64,000 nucleotides of DNA from Streptomyces sp. LUP47B. Its GTDB lineage: Bacteria; Actinomycetota; Actinomycetes; Streptomycetales; Streptomycetaceae. Under the pieces are notes generated by a model, which was given only the letters and a program-made list of their open reading frames with translations, made no database searches and had not been told where the DNA came from. Where the stretch lies: assembly GCF_001746295.1 (NCBI RefSeq), contig NZ_MJAH01000011.1, positions 247,188 through 311,187 of the forward strand, given 5' to 3'. Within the stretch, counting starts at the first letter, position 1, and each line of letters begins with the position of its first letter. Positions 8,254 through 17,554 of the stretch are shown in pieces. The translations under genes were made by a program, and so were the position numbers.

Positions 8254-9713
8254 CGCAGGGATATCCTCATGTCGGTCACGCTCTGGGCCCGCTCCATGAC
8301 CCATGCCTTCTCGCTGGTGTACTCGTGCACGGAGGTGATGGCGAGCTTCATCGCTTCCTGGACGCGGTAGGCACCGCTCTCGTAGAAGTCGAAGCCGATC
8401 AGGTCGAGCTTCGGGCTGACGTCGAGGAAGTCGAGCAGGTAGAGCATGTTGAAGCCGGTGGTGGGGATGCCGGACCAGGCGTCGGTGGAGACCTTGCCGA
8501 TGTTGCGCAGGGGCCAGCGCAGCGACTCGTCGCCCAGGTAGGTCTGGGCGCCGGGCACCAGGCGGTTGCGCAGCGAGTACTTCCAGTCGCCGGAGACCCC
8601 GCCGAAGACGAGCCGGGTGGTGACCTGCTGGTCCCAGTTGAAGCCGTGCTTGTGGATCGTGGCGTGGATGTCGGTCCTGCTGCCGGTGTGCTTCGGGTCG
8701 ATCCGGTAGGAGTTGAAGCGGACGACGAGGTCGTACGCGTCGATCTCGGCGCCCATGGAACTGGCGCCGACCCGCCCGGAGTTGGCGATCAGGCAGATCG
8801 ACTTGCCGGCGATCAGGTTGCGGAACTCTCCCAGGGTGATCCACTGCACGCCGCCCACGGTCGGGTCGGTGACCGGACCGCGCATGCGGTTGCGGCGCTG
8901 CTCGGCGTAAAGCGCGACGGCCTGGGTGAGCGCGGTGATGTCGGTGTCCTCGGTGGAGCGCAGGTCGAGGTACTGGCTGAGCAGTTCCTGGCGCTCCTGC
9001 ACGGGGGCGCTCTCGTCGGTCAGCGCGAGGAGCGCTCCCACGAGCCGGGGCTCGGCCTCGGCCCAGTCGCCGACGGCATGCGCGGCGAGGCCCTCGGCCC
9101 ACACGTCGGTGGCGGGGCGGGCGGCGAACGCGCGGGCGCCGGGCACCTGGCGCTTCAGGAGGTCGAGGAGCTCGCGCTCCTTCTCCCCCGCGATGCGCAG
9201 GCCCGCGATCCGGGCGCGGACGCCGAAGCCGTCGTCGTCGGTGAGGGCGAGATAGCGCTCGTAGGCCTCCAGGGCCTCGGCGTCCTCACCGAGGGCCTCC
9301 AGGAGCCGGGCGCGCAGCCGCCAGCCGGCCCGCGAGTTCTTGCGCTGGGCGAGGACGGTGTCGCTGATGATCAGGGCGAGGTTCAGCTCGTCGTCGTAAC
9401 CGCACTCCAGGGCCTTGTTGGCGACGGCGAGCAAGGCGTCGAGCAGTTCGGCGGGGATGCCGGCGGCGGGGGTCGCGGCGCCCTTGACGGCCCGCTTGAG
9501 CAGGGCCGTCGCACCGGAGGGGGCGGGCGTCGCCGGGGCCGCGGTGGCGGTCGTCCCCCACACGACGAGCAGCTTGCGCAGCTGTTCGCCGAGTTCGACG
9601 CGGCGCCGGTCGACGCTGCCGACGACCTTGCCGCTGTGCGCCGCGCAGGCGCGCAGGCACTCGTCCAGCTCCCCTCCACGCGCGCGTGCACGCCTCTTCT
9701 GGACCGTCGTCAT
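8250..9713 (-). CDS. GT29 sialyltransferase-like protein with N-terminal TPR-like region
   Basis: A 487-residue protein. Residues 85-275 are helical and TPR-like. Residues 300-487 hold the three animal-type sialylmotifs: an L-motif from ICLIANSGRVG to GSRTDIH (306-350), an S-motif GIPTTGFNMLYLLDFL with DLIGFDFYESG (415-446), and a VS motif His463-x4-Glu468 (HEYTSE). GT29 enzymes transfer CMP-activated nonulosonic acids, so a sialic acid or Kdn donor is plausible. ATG 9713 is preceded by GGGAG at good spacing; ATG 9755 is the alternative. It is the first gene of a coupled three-gene minus-strand unit. Confidence 0.8.
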   Translation of the reverse strand: MTTVQKRRARARGGELDECLRACAAHSGKVVGSVDRRRVELGEQLRKLLVVWGTTATAAPATPAPSGATALLKRAVKGAATPAAGIPAELLDALLAVANKALECGYDDELNLALIISDTVLAQRKNSRAGWRLRARLLEALGEDAEALEAYERYLALTDDDGFGVRARIAGLRIAGEKERELLDLLKRQVPGARAFAARPATDVWAEGLAAHAVGDWAEAEPRLVGALLALTDESAPVQERQELLSQYLDLRSTEDTDITALTQAVALYAEQRRNRMRGPVTDPTVGGVQWITLGEFRNLIAGKSICLIANSGRVGASSMGAEIDAYDLVVRFNSYRIDPKHTGSRTDIHATIHKHGFNWDQQVTTRLVFGGVSGDWKYSLRNRLVPGAQTYLGDESLRWPLRNIGKVSTDAWSGIPTTGFNMLYLLDFLDVSPKLDLIGFDFYESGAYRVQEAMKLAITSVHEYTSEKAWVMERAQSVTDMRISLR

Positions 9714-9944
9714 GGCACTCCCGTTGTTTTCTTGCCAAAGCAAAGACAAGTTCATGTGTTTATTGCGACGTGGGGGGATTCTGGGCGAACTTAGAAAGCC
9801 AAAACGACAAACAGGTGAACTCACCGGGACCAGGCGGCTAATGGTTGGCCCGGCGAGTAAGACATCGTCGTGATTCGGACTAACGTGCTGGGGCGCATCC
9901 ACAGGAGTGACATAGGCTCCGCAGAGCTTGCGAAGGGGATTTCC
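9714..9944. promoter_or_regulatory. Divergent intergenic region, AT-rich near the GT29 start
   Basis: These 231 bases separate the GT29 unit from the acyltransferase. Bases 9721-9765 are unusually AT-rich and probably carry the GT29 promoter. Two loosely similar blocks, CCAAAGCAAAGACAAG and CCAAAACGACAAACAG, lie at about 9735 and 9800. No clean -35/-10 pair was found. Confidence 0.35.
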
Positions 9945-11090
9945 GTGACCAGCATGACCGTCCGGCCGGCGGCCGACCTGCCCCGGCGGCCGGAAGGGCC
10001 GCAACAGGTGGGGCCGCCGTCCGCACCACGCCCCCGGGAGACCCGGCTGCGGGCCCTGGACGGACTGCGGCTGGTGGCCGCGCTGATGGTGGCGGCGTAC
10101 CACTACGGCGGTCGGGGCGGCGAGATCACCAAGGCCTGGGGAAGTTCCGCACAACAGCAGTTCCCCACGTTGCACACGTACTTCTCCTACGGCTGCCTCG
10201 GCGTCCAGGTCTTTTTCGTGATCAGCGGTTTCGTGATCTGCATGAGCGGCTGGGGGCGGCCCCTGAAGTCGTTCTTCGCCTCTCGCGCCTCCCGGCTCCT
10301 GCCCGCGTACTGGTTCGCCGTTCTGCTGGTCACGGCCGTGTTCGCGCTGCCGGTGGTCGCCTACGAGGCGCTGTCGCCGAGCGATGTCCTGGTGAACCTG
10401 ACCATGCTTCAGCAGCCGCTGGGCGTGGACCGGGTGCTCGGGGTGTGCTGGACGCTGTGGGCGGAGGTCCGCTTCTACGTGCTGTTCGCGCTGTGCGTGG
10501 TCCTGCCCGGGGCCTCCCGGCGCCGGGTGATCATGTTCTGCGCGGGCTGGACGCTGGCAGCGGCGATCACCCAGTCCGCGCACCAGCCGCTGCTCGACGT
10601 GGTCTTCATGCCCGAGTACGCCCCCTTCTTCATCGGCGGTGTCGGCCTCTACCTCGTGCACCGCGACCGGCGGGACGTGTACGCGTGGGGCATCGTCGCG
10701 GTCAGCTTCCTGATCGGGCAGCACTACGCGGTCCGTTCGCTGTGGAACGCGTCCGACCCGAACGCCTTCGCCCACCGCACCACGCTGGGCATCGTGCTGG
10801 TGGTGGCCTTCGGCTTCCTCGCGGTCGCGGCGATCGCGCTGGGCTGGCTGAGCTGGGCGAACTGGCGCTGGCTGACGGTGGCCGGGGCGCTGACGTATCC
10901 GTTCTACCTCGTGCACGAACACCTGGGCTGGGTGGTCGTGCACGAACTGCACGTCCGGCTCGGCGTGCCCGCGGCCGGGACCTTCGCGCTGACGATCGCC
11001 GGGATGCTGCTGCTGGCCTGGCTGATCAACCGCTACGTCGAGAAGCCACTGACCCCCCGTCTGCGCTCGGCGCTGGCCCGTCGGCTCTGA
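9945..11090 (+). CDS. Acyltransferase 3 family membrane protein (OafA/YrhL-like)
   Basis: A 381-residue integral membrane O-acyltransferase with about ten helices. The family N-terminal motif R-x-L-D-G-L-R is present (LRALDGLRLVAALMV) followed by AAYHYGG, the conserved His near helix 1. FASRASRLLPAYWFAV and WTLWAEVRFYVLFAL match the usual second and central blocks. These proteins acylate sugars of surface polymers or glycosides at the membrane. GTG 9945 was chosen for the AAGGGGA six bases upstream. It faces away from the GT29 unit and shares its promoter region, consistent with a role in the same glycan. Confidence 0.85.
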   Translation: MTSMTVRPAADLPRRPEGPQQVGPPSAPRPRETRLRALDGLRLVAALMVAAYHYGGRGGEITKAWGSSAQQQFPTLHTYFSYGCLGVQVFFVISGFVICMSGWGRPLKSFFASRASRLLPAYWFAVLLVTAVFALPVVAYEALSPSDVLVNLTMLQQPLGVDRVLGVCWTLWAEVRFYVLFALCVVLPGASRRRVIMFCAGWTLAAAITQSAHQPLLDVVFMPEYAPFFIGGVGLYLVHRDRRDVYAWGIVAVSFLIGQHYAVRSLWNASDPNAFAHRTTLGIVLVVAFGFLAVAAIALGWLSWANWRWLTVAGALTYPFYLVHEHLGWVVVHELHVRLGVPAAGTFALTIAGMLLLAWLINRYVEKPLTPRLRSALARRL

Positions 11091-11154
11091 ATCTGTTCAC
11101 CGGACGTTCAGCGGGCCGCCAGTTGGGCCGGGCGTGGGCGAGCAAGCATGTCTC

Positions 11155-12027
11155 ATGGCCGACTCACAGCAGACTCCCAAGCTCCCCGGTGAACTGAAGG
11201 ACGTCCCCGGCTGGTTCCCGCCGCTCGACCAGGTGCTGTTCACCTGGTTCCTGGAGAAACAGCAGCTCGCCGGCGACCTCCTCGAACTGGGCGTCTACAT
11301 GGGCAAGAGCGCGATCCTGCTCGGGCACCAGCTGCGCCCGGGCGAGGCGTTCACCGTCTGCGACCTGTTCGGCGGCGAGGCCCCCGACGGCGCGAACCGC
11401 GCGGAGACCTCCAAGTCGTACGCCTCCCTGACCCGCGAGACCTTCGAGCGCAACTACCTCTCCTTCCACGACACCCTGCCGAGGGTGATCGAGGCCCCCA
11501 CCTCGGTCATCTCCGGTGAGGTGAAGGCGGGCACCTGCCGCTTCGTCCACATCGACGCCTCGCATCTGTACGAGCACGTGCGCGACGACATCGGCGCCGC
11601 GCGCGAGATCCTGCTGCCGGACGGGCTGGTCGTCCTGGACGACTTCCGCTCCGAGCACACCCCGGGTGTCTCCGTCGCCGTGTGGGAGGCCGTGCTGAAC
11701 CGCGGGCTGCGGCCGATCTGCCTCAGCACGCAGAAGCTCTACGGCACGTGGGGGGACCCGGAGCCGGTGCAGGAGGAGCTGCTGGCCATGCTCCAGGAGC
11801 GCACCGACGTCGGGCTGAGCGTGCAGGAGGCGGCCGGTCACCGCCTTGTGCGCGCGCGGGCGCAGAAGATGCAGGCGCCGCCGTTCCCCCGCTCCCGGCA
11901 CTATGTCGCGCCGCCCGCCGCGCCCGCCCCCGCTCCGAAGCCGCGTCGGTCCCCGGCCCGGCGGATCGCCGTGGACCTGTTGCCGCCGGTCGTCACGCGC
12001 GCGGTGCGGAAGGTGCGGGCCCGGTAG
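11155..12027 (+). CDS. Class I SAM-dependent methyltransferase (Methyltransf_24/TylF-like)
   Basis: A 290-residue protein. LLELGVYMGKSAILLG is the SAM-binding loop, FVHIDASHLYEHVRDDI the acidic motif, and LLPDGLVVLDDFRSEHTPG the metal/product-site block found in TylF/MycF-type sugar O-methyltransferases and Methyltransf_24 proteins. The last 50 residues are Pro/Arg-rich and basic, perhaps a membrane contact. ATG 11155 lacks a good ribosome site; a start at 11134 is possible. It follows the acyltransferase by 64 bases and may extend the glycan-decoration set. Its end overlaps the convergent TetR gene by 35 bases. Confidence 0.72.
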   Translation: MADSQQTPKLPGELKDVPGWFPPLDQVLFTWFLEKQQLAGDLLELGVYMGKSAILLGHQLRPGEAFTVCDLFGGEAPDGANRAETSKSYASLTRETFERNYLSFHDTLPRVIEAPTSVISGEVKAGTCRFVHIDASHLYEHVRDDIGAAREILLPDGLVVLDDFRSEHTPGVSVAVWEAVLNRGLRPICLSTQKLYGTWGDPEPVQEELLAMLQERTDVGLSVQEAAGHRLVRARAQKMQAPPFPRSRHYVAPPAAPAPAPKPRRSPARRIAVDLLPPVVTRAVRKVRAR

Positions 12028-12670
12028 GCCGGTACCGCTTCTCGATTCCCGCCAGCACCAGGGCCAGCCCCTCCTCGAAATGCCGCTCGAAGTCCTGGAA
12101 GATCTCCGCGCCCGCCGCTGCCGCCAGCGGGAAGCCGGCCATCAGGCGGGCGCGTTCCGCCACGTCGAAGCCTTCGCGGCGCTCGCCGGGCAGCGGCTCC
12201 ACGCCCTGCTCCTCGATGACGAAGCCGAGGGTGTAGAGGTACGACGTCGACGTGGCCCGGACCGCCTGGGCGAGGGTGAAGCCGTCGTCCGTGAAGAGCC
12301 GCAGGGTCTCCTCCATGTGCTCGACGTGGACCAGGCCCGTGAAGCGTGAGCCGCTGTAGACCTTGGCGCCGTCGCGGTAGCCGAGCAGGGCGGTGCGCAG
12401 CCCGCGGTTGGACCTGAGGAGTCGCTCCCGCCAGCTGTCGGACGGGTCGAGCTCGGTCCCGGCGACCATCCGCCGGAACATCTCCGTCGCCATCTCGTCG
12501 AGCAGCGCCTGCTTGTCCTTGAAGTGCCAGTACAGGGCGGGCGCCTTGACGTCGAGTTCCTTGGCGATGGCCCGCAGGCTGAGGCCGTCGAGGCCCACCT
12601 CGTTCAGGAGCTTCAGGGCGGTGTGGGCGACCCGGGCGCGGTCCAGGGGCGGGCGTTTCTCCGTACTCAC
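11993..12670 (-). CDS. TetR-family regulator of the adjacent flavin monooxygenase
   Basis: A 225-residue repressor. The N-terminal helix-turn-helix reads LSLRAIAKELDVKAPALYWHF (residues about 27-47), the TetR recognition pattern, and the C-terminal ligand domain has the tetracycline-repressor class C layout. GTG 12670 gives MSTEKRPPLDRARV. It is divergent from the monooxygenase with only 70 bases between starts, and two identical 15-base palindromes lie in that gap. Expected behaviour: repress both genes until a small aromatic or antibiotic-like ligand binds. Ligand unknown. Confidence 0.88.
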   Translation of the reverse strand: MSTEKRPPLDRARVAHTALKLLNEVGLDGLSLRAIAKELDVKAPALYWHFKDKQALLDEMATEMFRRMVAGTELDPSDSWRERLLRSNRGLRTALLGYRDGAKVYSGSRFTGLVHVEHMEETLRLFTDDGFTLAQAVRATSTSYLYTLGFVIEEQGVEPLPGERREGFDVAERARLMAGFPLAAAAGAEIFQDFERHFEEGLALVLAGIEKRYRPTGPAPSAPRA

Positions 12671-12679
12671 GCTTGACAG

Positions 12680-12694
12680 CTTAACAGCGTTAAG
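12680..12694. promoter_or_regulatory. TetR operator copy 1
   Basis: CTTAAC-AGC-GTTAAG, a perfect inverted repeat with a 3-base centre, lies 10 bases upstream of the TetR start. It stands out as AT-rich in this GC-rich DNA. An identical copy lies 37 bases away, centre to centre. Confidence 0.75.
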
Positions 12695-12716
12695 GGCACC
12701 CTCGGGGTCGACGGCA

Positions 12717-12731
12717 CTTAACAGCGTTAAG
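12717..12731. promoter_or_regulatory. TetR operator copy 2, overlapping the monooxygenase ribosome site
   Basis: A second identical CTTAAC-AGC-GTTAAG. Its right arm runs into the AAGGAGA ribosome-binding sequence of the gene starting at 12741, so a bound repressor would sit over the translation start region of the mRNA template. Confidence 0.75.
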
Positions 12732-12740
12732 GAGATGGGT

Positions 12741-14138
12741 ATGAACACGGACGTACTGGTCGTCGGCGCCGGCCCCACGGGGCTCGCCCTCGGCATCGAC
12801 CTCGCCCGGCGGGGTGTGGACGCGCTGATCGTGGAGAAGGCGGACCGGCTGTTCCCCGGCTCACGCGGCAAGGGCCTGCAGCCGCGCACGATGGAGGTCT
12901 TCGACGACCTCGGCGTGCTCGACGCGATCCTCGCGGTCGGCGGGACCTACCCGGTCGGCATGGTCTGGCAGGACGGCGAGCGGGTCGGCGAGCACCGGAT
13001 GTTCGACCCGGCGGAGGCGACGGAGGACTCGCCGTACAACGCGCCGTGGATGGTGCCGCAGTGGCGCACCCAGGAGGTGCTGTTCGCGCGGCTGAAGGAG
13101 CTGGGCGGGCGGGTGTCCTTCGGCCGGGAGGTCGTGGGATTCGAGCAGGACGCCGACGGGGTGACCGTGCGTTTCGCGGCGGGAGCGGACGTCCGCGCGC
13201 GGTACGTGGTCGCCGCCGACGGCGGGCGCTCGGTCGTCCGCCGGACGCTCGGCATCGGCATGACCGGCGAGACGGTCGACCCGAATCCGCTCCTCGTCGC
13301 GGACGTCCGCATCACCGGACTCGACCGGGACAACTGGCACGTCTTCCCGCCCCGCGAGAGCGTCGGCCACCTCGCGATCTGCCCGCTCGCCGGTACCGAG
13401 GACTTCCAGGTCGTGGCCCAGTTCCCGGAGGGCACGCAGGTGGACCTGTCCCTCGACGCCATCCGCGCGGTCGTCGCGGCCCGCTCCCACCTGGCCGCCG
13501 AGTCGGTGACCGAGGTCCGCTGGGCCTCCGACTTCCGGCCCCGCGCGGCCCTCGCGGACCGTTTCCGCTCCGGCCGGGTCTTCCTCGCCGGTGACGCGGC
13601 CCACGTCCACTCCCCCGCGGGCGGCCAGGGCCTGAACACGAGCGTCCAGGACGCGTACAACCTGGGCTGGAAGCTGGGCGCGGTGCTGCGGGGCGGTGCC
13701 CCGGCCGCTCTCCTGGACACCTACGAGGAGGAACGCCGGCCCATCGCCGCGCACATGCTCGGCATCTCGACGGGCGTGCACCGGGGCGAGGTCCGCCGCG
13801 GCGAGGCGACCCGCCAACTCGGCCTGGGGTACCGGGACTCGTCCCTGACGCAGGAGACACGCACGGCACCGGGCGGGCTCCGCGCGGGCGATCGCGCCCC
13901 CGACGGCAAGCTGGGCGACGTCCGCCTCTTCGACGCGTTCCGAGGCCCGCACTGGACGCTGGTGGCGGTGGGCGTGGCGGCACCGGGGCTGCCGGAGTCC
14001 GTGCGGGTGGTCACCGGCGAGGAGCAGCCGTCGTACGGGAAGGGACTGTTCCTGGTGCGTCCGGACGGCTATGTGGGCTGGGCGGGTGAGGACGCCTCGG
14101 CGCTGGTGAGCTATATGGGGCGAGGGGTCACGCGCTAG
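12741..14138 (+). CDS. FAD-dependent aromatic monooxygenase (PgaE/RdmE/Rox type)
   Basis: A 465-residue class A flavoprotein hydroxylase. The N-terminus has the dinucleotide loop VLVVGAGPTGLALGIDLARR, and GDAAHVHSPAGGQGLNTSV near residue 285 is the second FAD/ribityl motif with its following helix. The C-terminal 100 residues form the thioredoxin-like tail of PgaE-type polyketide hydroxylases. Such enzymes hydroxylate aromatic polyketides or inactivate antibiotics such as tetracyclines and rifamycins. Linkage to a divergent TetR fits an inducible detoxification role. AAGGAG precedes ATG 12741. Substrate unknown. Confidence 0.85.
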   Translation: MNTDVLVVGAGPTGLALGIDLARRGVDALIVEKADRLFPGSRGKGLQPRTMEVFDDLGVLDAILAVGGTYPVGMVWQDGERVGEHRMFDPAEATEDSPYNAPWMVPQWRTQEVLFARLKELGGRVSFGREVVGFEQDADGVTVRFAAGADVRARYVVAADGGRSVVRRTLGIGMTGETVDPNPLLVADVRITGLDRDNWHVFPPRESVGHLAICPLAGTEDFQVVAQFPEGTQVDLSLDAIRAVVAARSHLAAESVTEVRWASDFRPRAALADRFRSGRVFLAGDAAHVHSPAGGQGLNTSVQDAYNLGWKLGAVLRGGAPAALLDTYEEERRPIAAHMLGISTGVHRGEVRRGEATRQLGLGYRDSSLTQETRTAPGGLRAGDRAPDGKLGDVRLFDAFRGPHWTLVAVGVAAPGLPESVRVVTGEEQPSYGKGLFLVRPDGYVGWAGEDASALVSYMGRGVTR

Positions 14139-14778
14139 CGAACGACAACTTCACCGCGAACGCGAGGAACAGCGCGCCCGCCGCCGAGGTCGCGCCCGCC
14201 GACAGTCGCCGCCGGCGCCGGAAGGCGTCCGCCAGCCTCGTCCCGCCGAAGATCAGCGCGGTGAGGTACAGGAAGCTGGCCAGCTGGGCGAAGGCTCCCA
14301 GGACGACGAACGAGATCGCCGGGTACGCGTACCCCGGATCCACGAACTGCACGAAGAAGGCGACGAAGAACAGGATCGCCTTGGGATTGAACAGACTGAT
14401 CACGAGCGCCCTGCGATAAGGCCGCTCGTCACCGGCCCCGGCGACGGGAGCCTCCTCGGCGGCCCGCTCCCGCCGGGTCCGCCACATCCCCCACGCGGCG
14501 CGCAGCATCCCCACCGCGAGCCAGGTCAGATACCCGGCCCCCGCGTACTTCACGATCCCGAACAGCACGGCGTTGGCCTGGAGCAGCGAGGCGACCCCGG
14601 CCGCGGACAGGGTCATCAGCACGGCGTCCCCGCACCAGACGCCCGCGGCCGCCGTGTACCCGGCCCGCACTCCCCGCCGCGCGGCGACGGAGACGACGTA
14701 CAGCGAGTTGGGCCCGGGGAGCAGGACGATCAGGACGAGGCCCGCCAGATACGTGGGGAGGTCGATGACACCGAACAT
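14128..14778 (-). CDS. LysE/RhtB-family exporter
   Basis: A 216-residue membrane protein with about six helices. The N-terminus LVLIVLLPGPNSLYVVSVAARRG contains the LysE-family PGPN motif, and YRRALVISLFNPKAILFFVAFF contains the conserved NPK block. Members export amino acids or homoserine lactone-like small molecules. The end overlaps the convergent monooxygenase by 11 bases. ATG 14778 was chosen; the frame continues upstream without a better start. Cargo cannot be predicted. Confidence 0.87.
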   Translation of the reverse strand: MFGVIDLPTYLAGLVLIVLLPGPNSLYVVSVAARRGVRAGYTAAAGVWCGDAVLMTLSAAGVASLLQANAVLFGIVKYAGAGYLTWLAVGMLRAAWGMWRTRRERAAEEAPVAGAGDERPYRRALVISLFNPKAILFFVAFFVQFVDPGYAYPAISFVVLGAFAQLASFLYLTALIFGGTRLADAFRRRRRLSAGATSAAGALFLAFAVKLSFASA

Positions 14779-14795
14779 GGGAACGAGTGTCGCAC

Positions 14796-16376
<1,581 letters not shown>

Positions 16377-16484
16377 GCCCACCACCGTATTGCGGTCCCG
16401 GGCGAAGCGCCGCCGGGTCGTTCGCAACCGGCCGTCCGGGGGGAGACATCTCAGGGGATGCCGGTGAGACGACAGGGGGTCCGG

Positions 16485-17333
16485 ATGCGTACTACGGGCA
16501 TGGGGAGATCGTTCGCCGCACTGCTGGTCCTGGCGATGGCCTGCGGCTGTACGGTGCGGACCGCCGACGGGGACGGCGACGGGAAGCGGCATCTGCCGGT
16601 ACGGATCGAGGTCCCCAAGCGCAGTACGCCACCGGCGGACGACGACCCGAAGCCGAGTGCGACACCGTCTGCTCCGTCGTCCGCTCCTTCCGCCGCGCCC
16701 GCCGCCGTGCTGTGGTCGCGCGGCGACTCCGGGCGCGACGTGCGGGAGTTGCAGGCCCGGCTGCGGCAGGTCGCGTGGCTCTACGACGGGCCGACGGGGT
16801 CGTACGACGATCTCACCGAACGCGCGGTCAAGGGGTTCCAGGGCAAGCGCGGGCTGCCGAGGACCGGGAAGACCGACACGGTCACCTGGAAGCGGCTGAA
16901 GGACATGACGCACGCACCGGGCAAGTGGGAGCTGTATCTGATGGGCGGGCAGCCGGCCGACGCGCCGGACGCGCGCTGTCTGACCGGGCGGGTGCTGTGC
17001 ATCAGCAAGACGAGCCGGACACTGCGCTGGATGATCGACGGGCGGACGGTGAAGACCGTGTCGGTGCGCTTCGGTTCGGTGGGCACGCCGACCCGTGAGG
17101 GCGTGTTCAGCGTCTACTGGAAGTCCCGCCACCATGTGTCGACGCTCTACGACTCCCCAATGCCGTACGCCATGTTCTTCAGCGGCGGCCAGGCGGTGCA
17201 CTACTCGGCCGACTTCGCGGCCCACGGATACGCGGGTGGCTCGCACGGCTGCGTCAACGTGCGGGACGAGGCGGCGATCGCCGACCTGTTCGACCAGGTA
17301 CGGAACGGCGACAAGGTCGTCGTCCACTGGTGA
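16485..17333 (+). CDS. L,D-transpeptidase with peptidoglycan-binding domain, probable lipoprotein
   Basis: A 282-residue exported protein that probably forms 3-3 cross-links in peptidoglycan. The N-terminus has a hydrophobic segment ending in cysteines 20 and 22 (LVLAMACGC), resembling a lipoprotein signal. A Pro/Ser-rich linker follows, then a PG_binding_1 domain at about 75-140 (GDSGRDVRELQARLRQ, AVKGFQGKRGL) and a YkuD domain with HGYAGGSHGCVNVRD (His247, Cys256 catalytic). ATG 16485 has a purine-rich site upstream. It diverges from the mutase gene across 108 bases. Confidence 0.88.
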   Translation: MRTTGMGRSFAALLVLAMACGCTVRTADGDGDGKRHLPVRIEVPKRSTPPADDDPKPSATPSAPSSAPSAAPAAVLWSRGDSGRDVRELQARLRQVAWLYDGPTGSYDDLTERAVKGFQGKRGLPRTGKTDTVTWKRLKDMTHAPGKWELYLMGGQPADAPDARCLTGRVLCISKTSRTLRWMIDGRTVKTVSVRFGSVGTPTREGVFSVYWKSRHHVSTLYDSPMPYAMFFSGGQAVHYSADFAAHGYAGGSHGCVNVRDEAAIADLFDQVRNGDKVVVHW

Positions 17334-17492
17334 GTTCCGCGAGAGGGATCAGGGGCGCGGACGGGACCGGGGGAACGTGTCCCGCCCGCGCCAGGTGCAC
17401 GAGCCGTAGGTACGGGGGGAACCCCGGCTCTGTGCGACGGCCGATGACCAGTCGGCTCACTCAGTACTGCGCCGCAGCGGCCGAAAATGTCA

Positions 17493-17522
17493 CACCCACC
17501 GCGACCGAAACCGCAGTGGGTG
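17493..17522 (-). terminator. Hairpin downstream of the first sigma/partner module
   Basis: CACCCAC (17493-17499) and GTGGGTG (17516-17522) form a 7-bp stem. It lies 33 bases beyond the stop of the minus-strand partner gene ending at 17555. The rest of 17334-17554 shows no gene. Confidence 0.45.
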
Positions 17523-17554
17523 AGAAAAGTGCAGGTCAGCGATTCGGGGAGCGG

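Noticed and set aside
5851..8370. Long plus-strand frame of 839 codons
   Set aside because: It is antisense to the GT8-pyruvyltransferase and membrane glycosyltransferase genes; its translation is Val/Asp/Gly/Arg-rich with no domain, the normal shadow of high-GC coding DNA.
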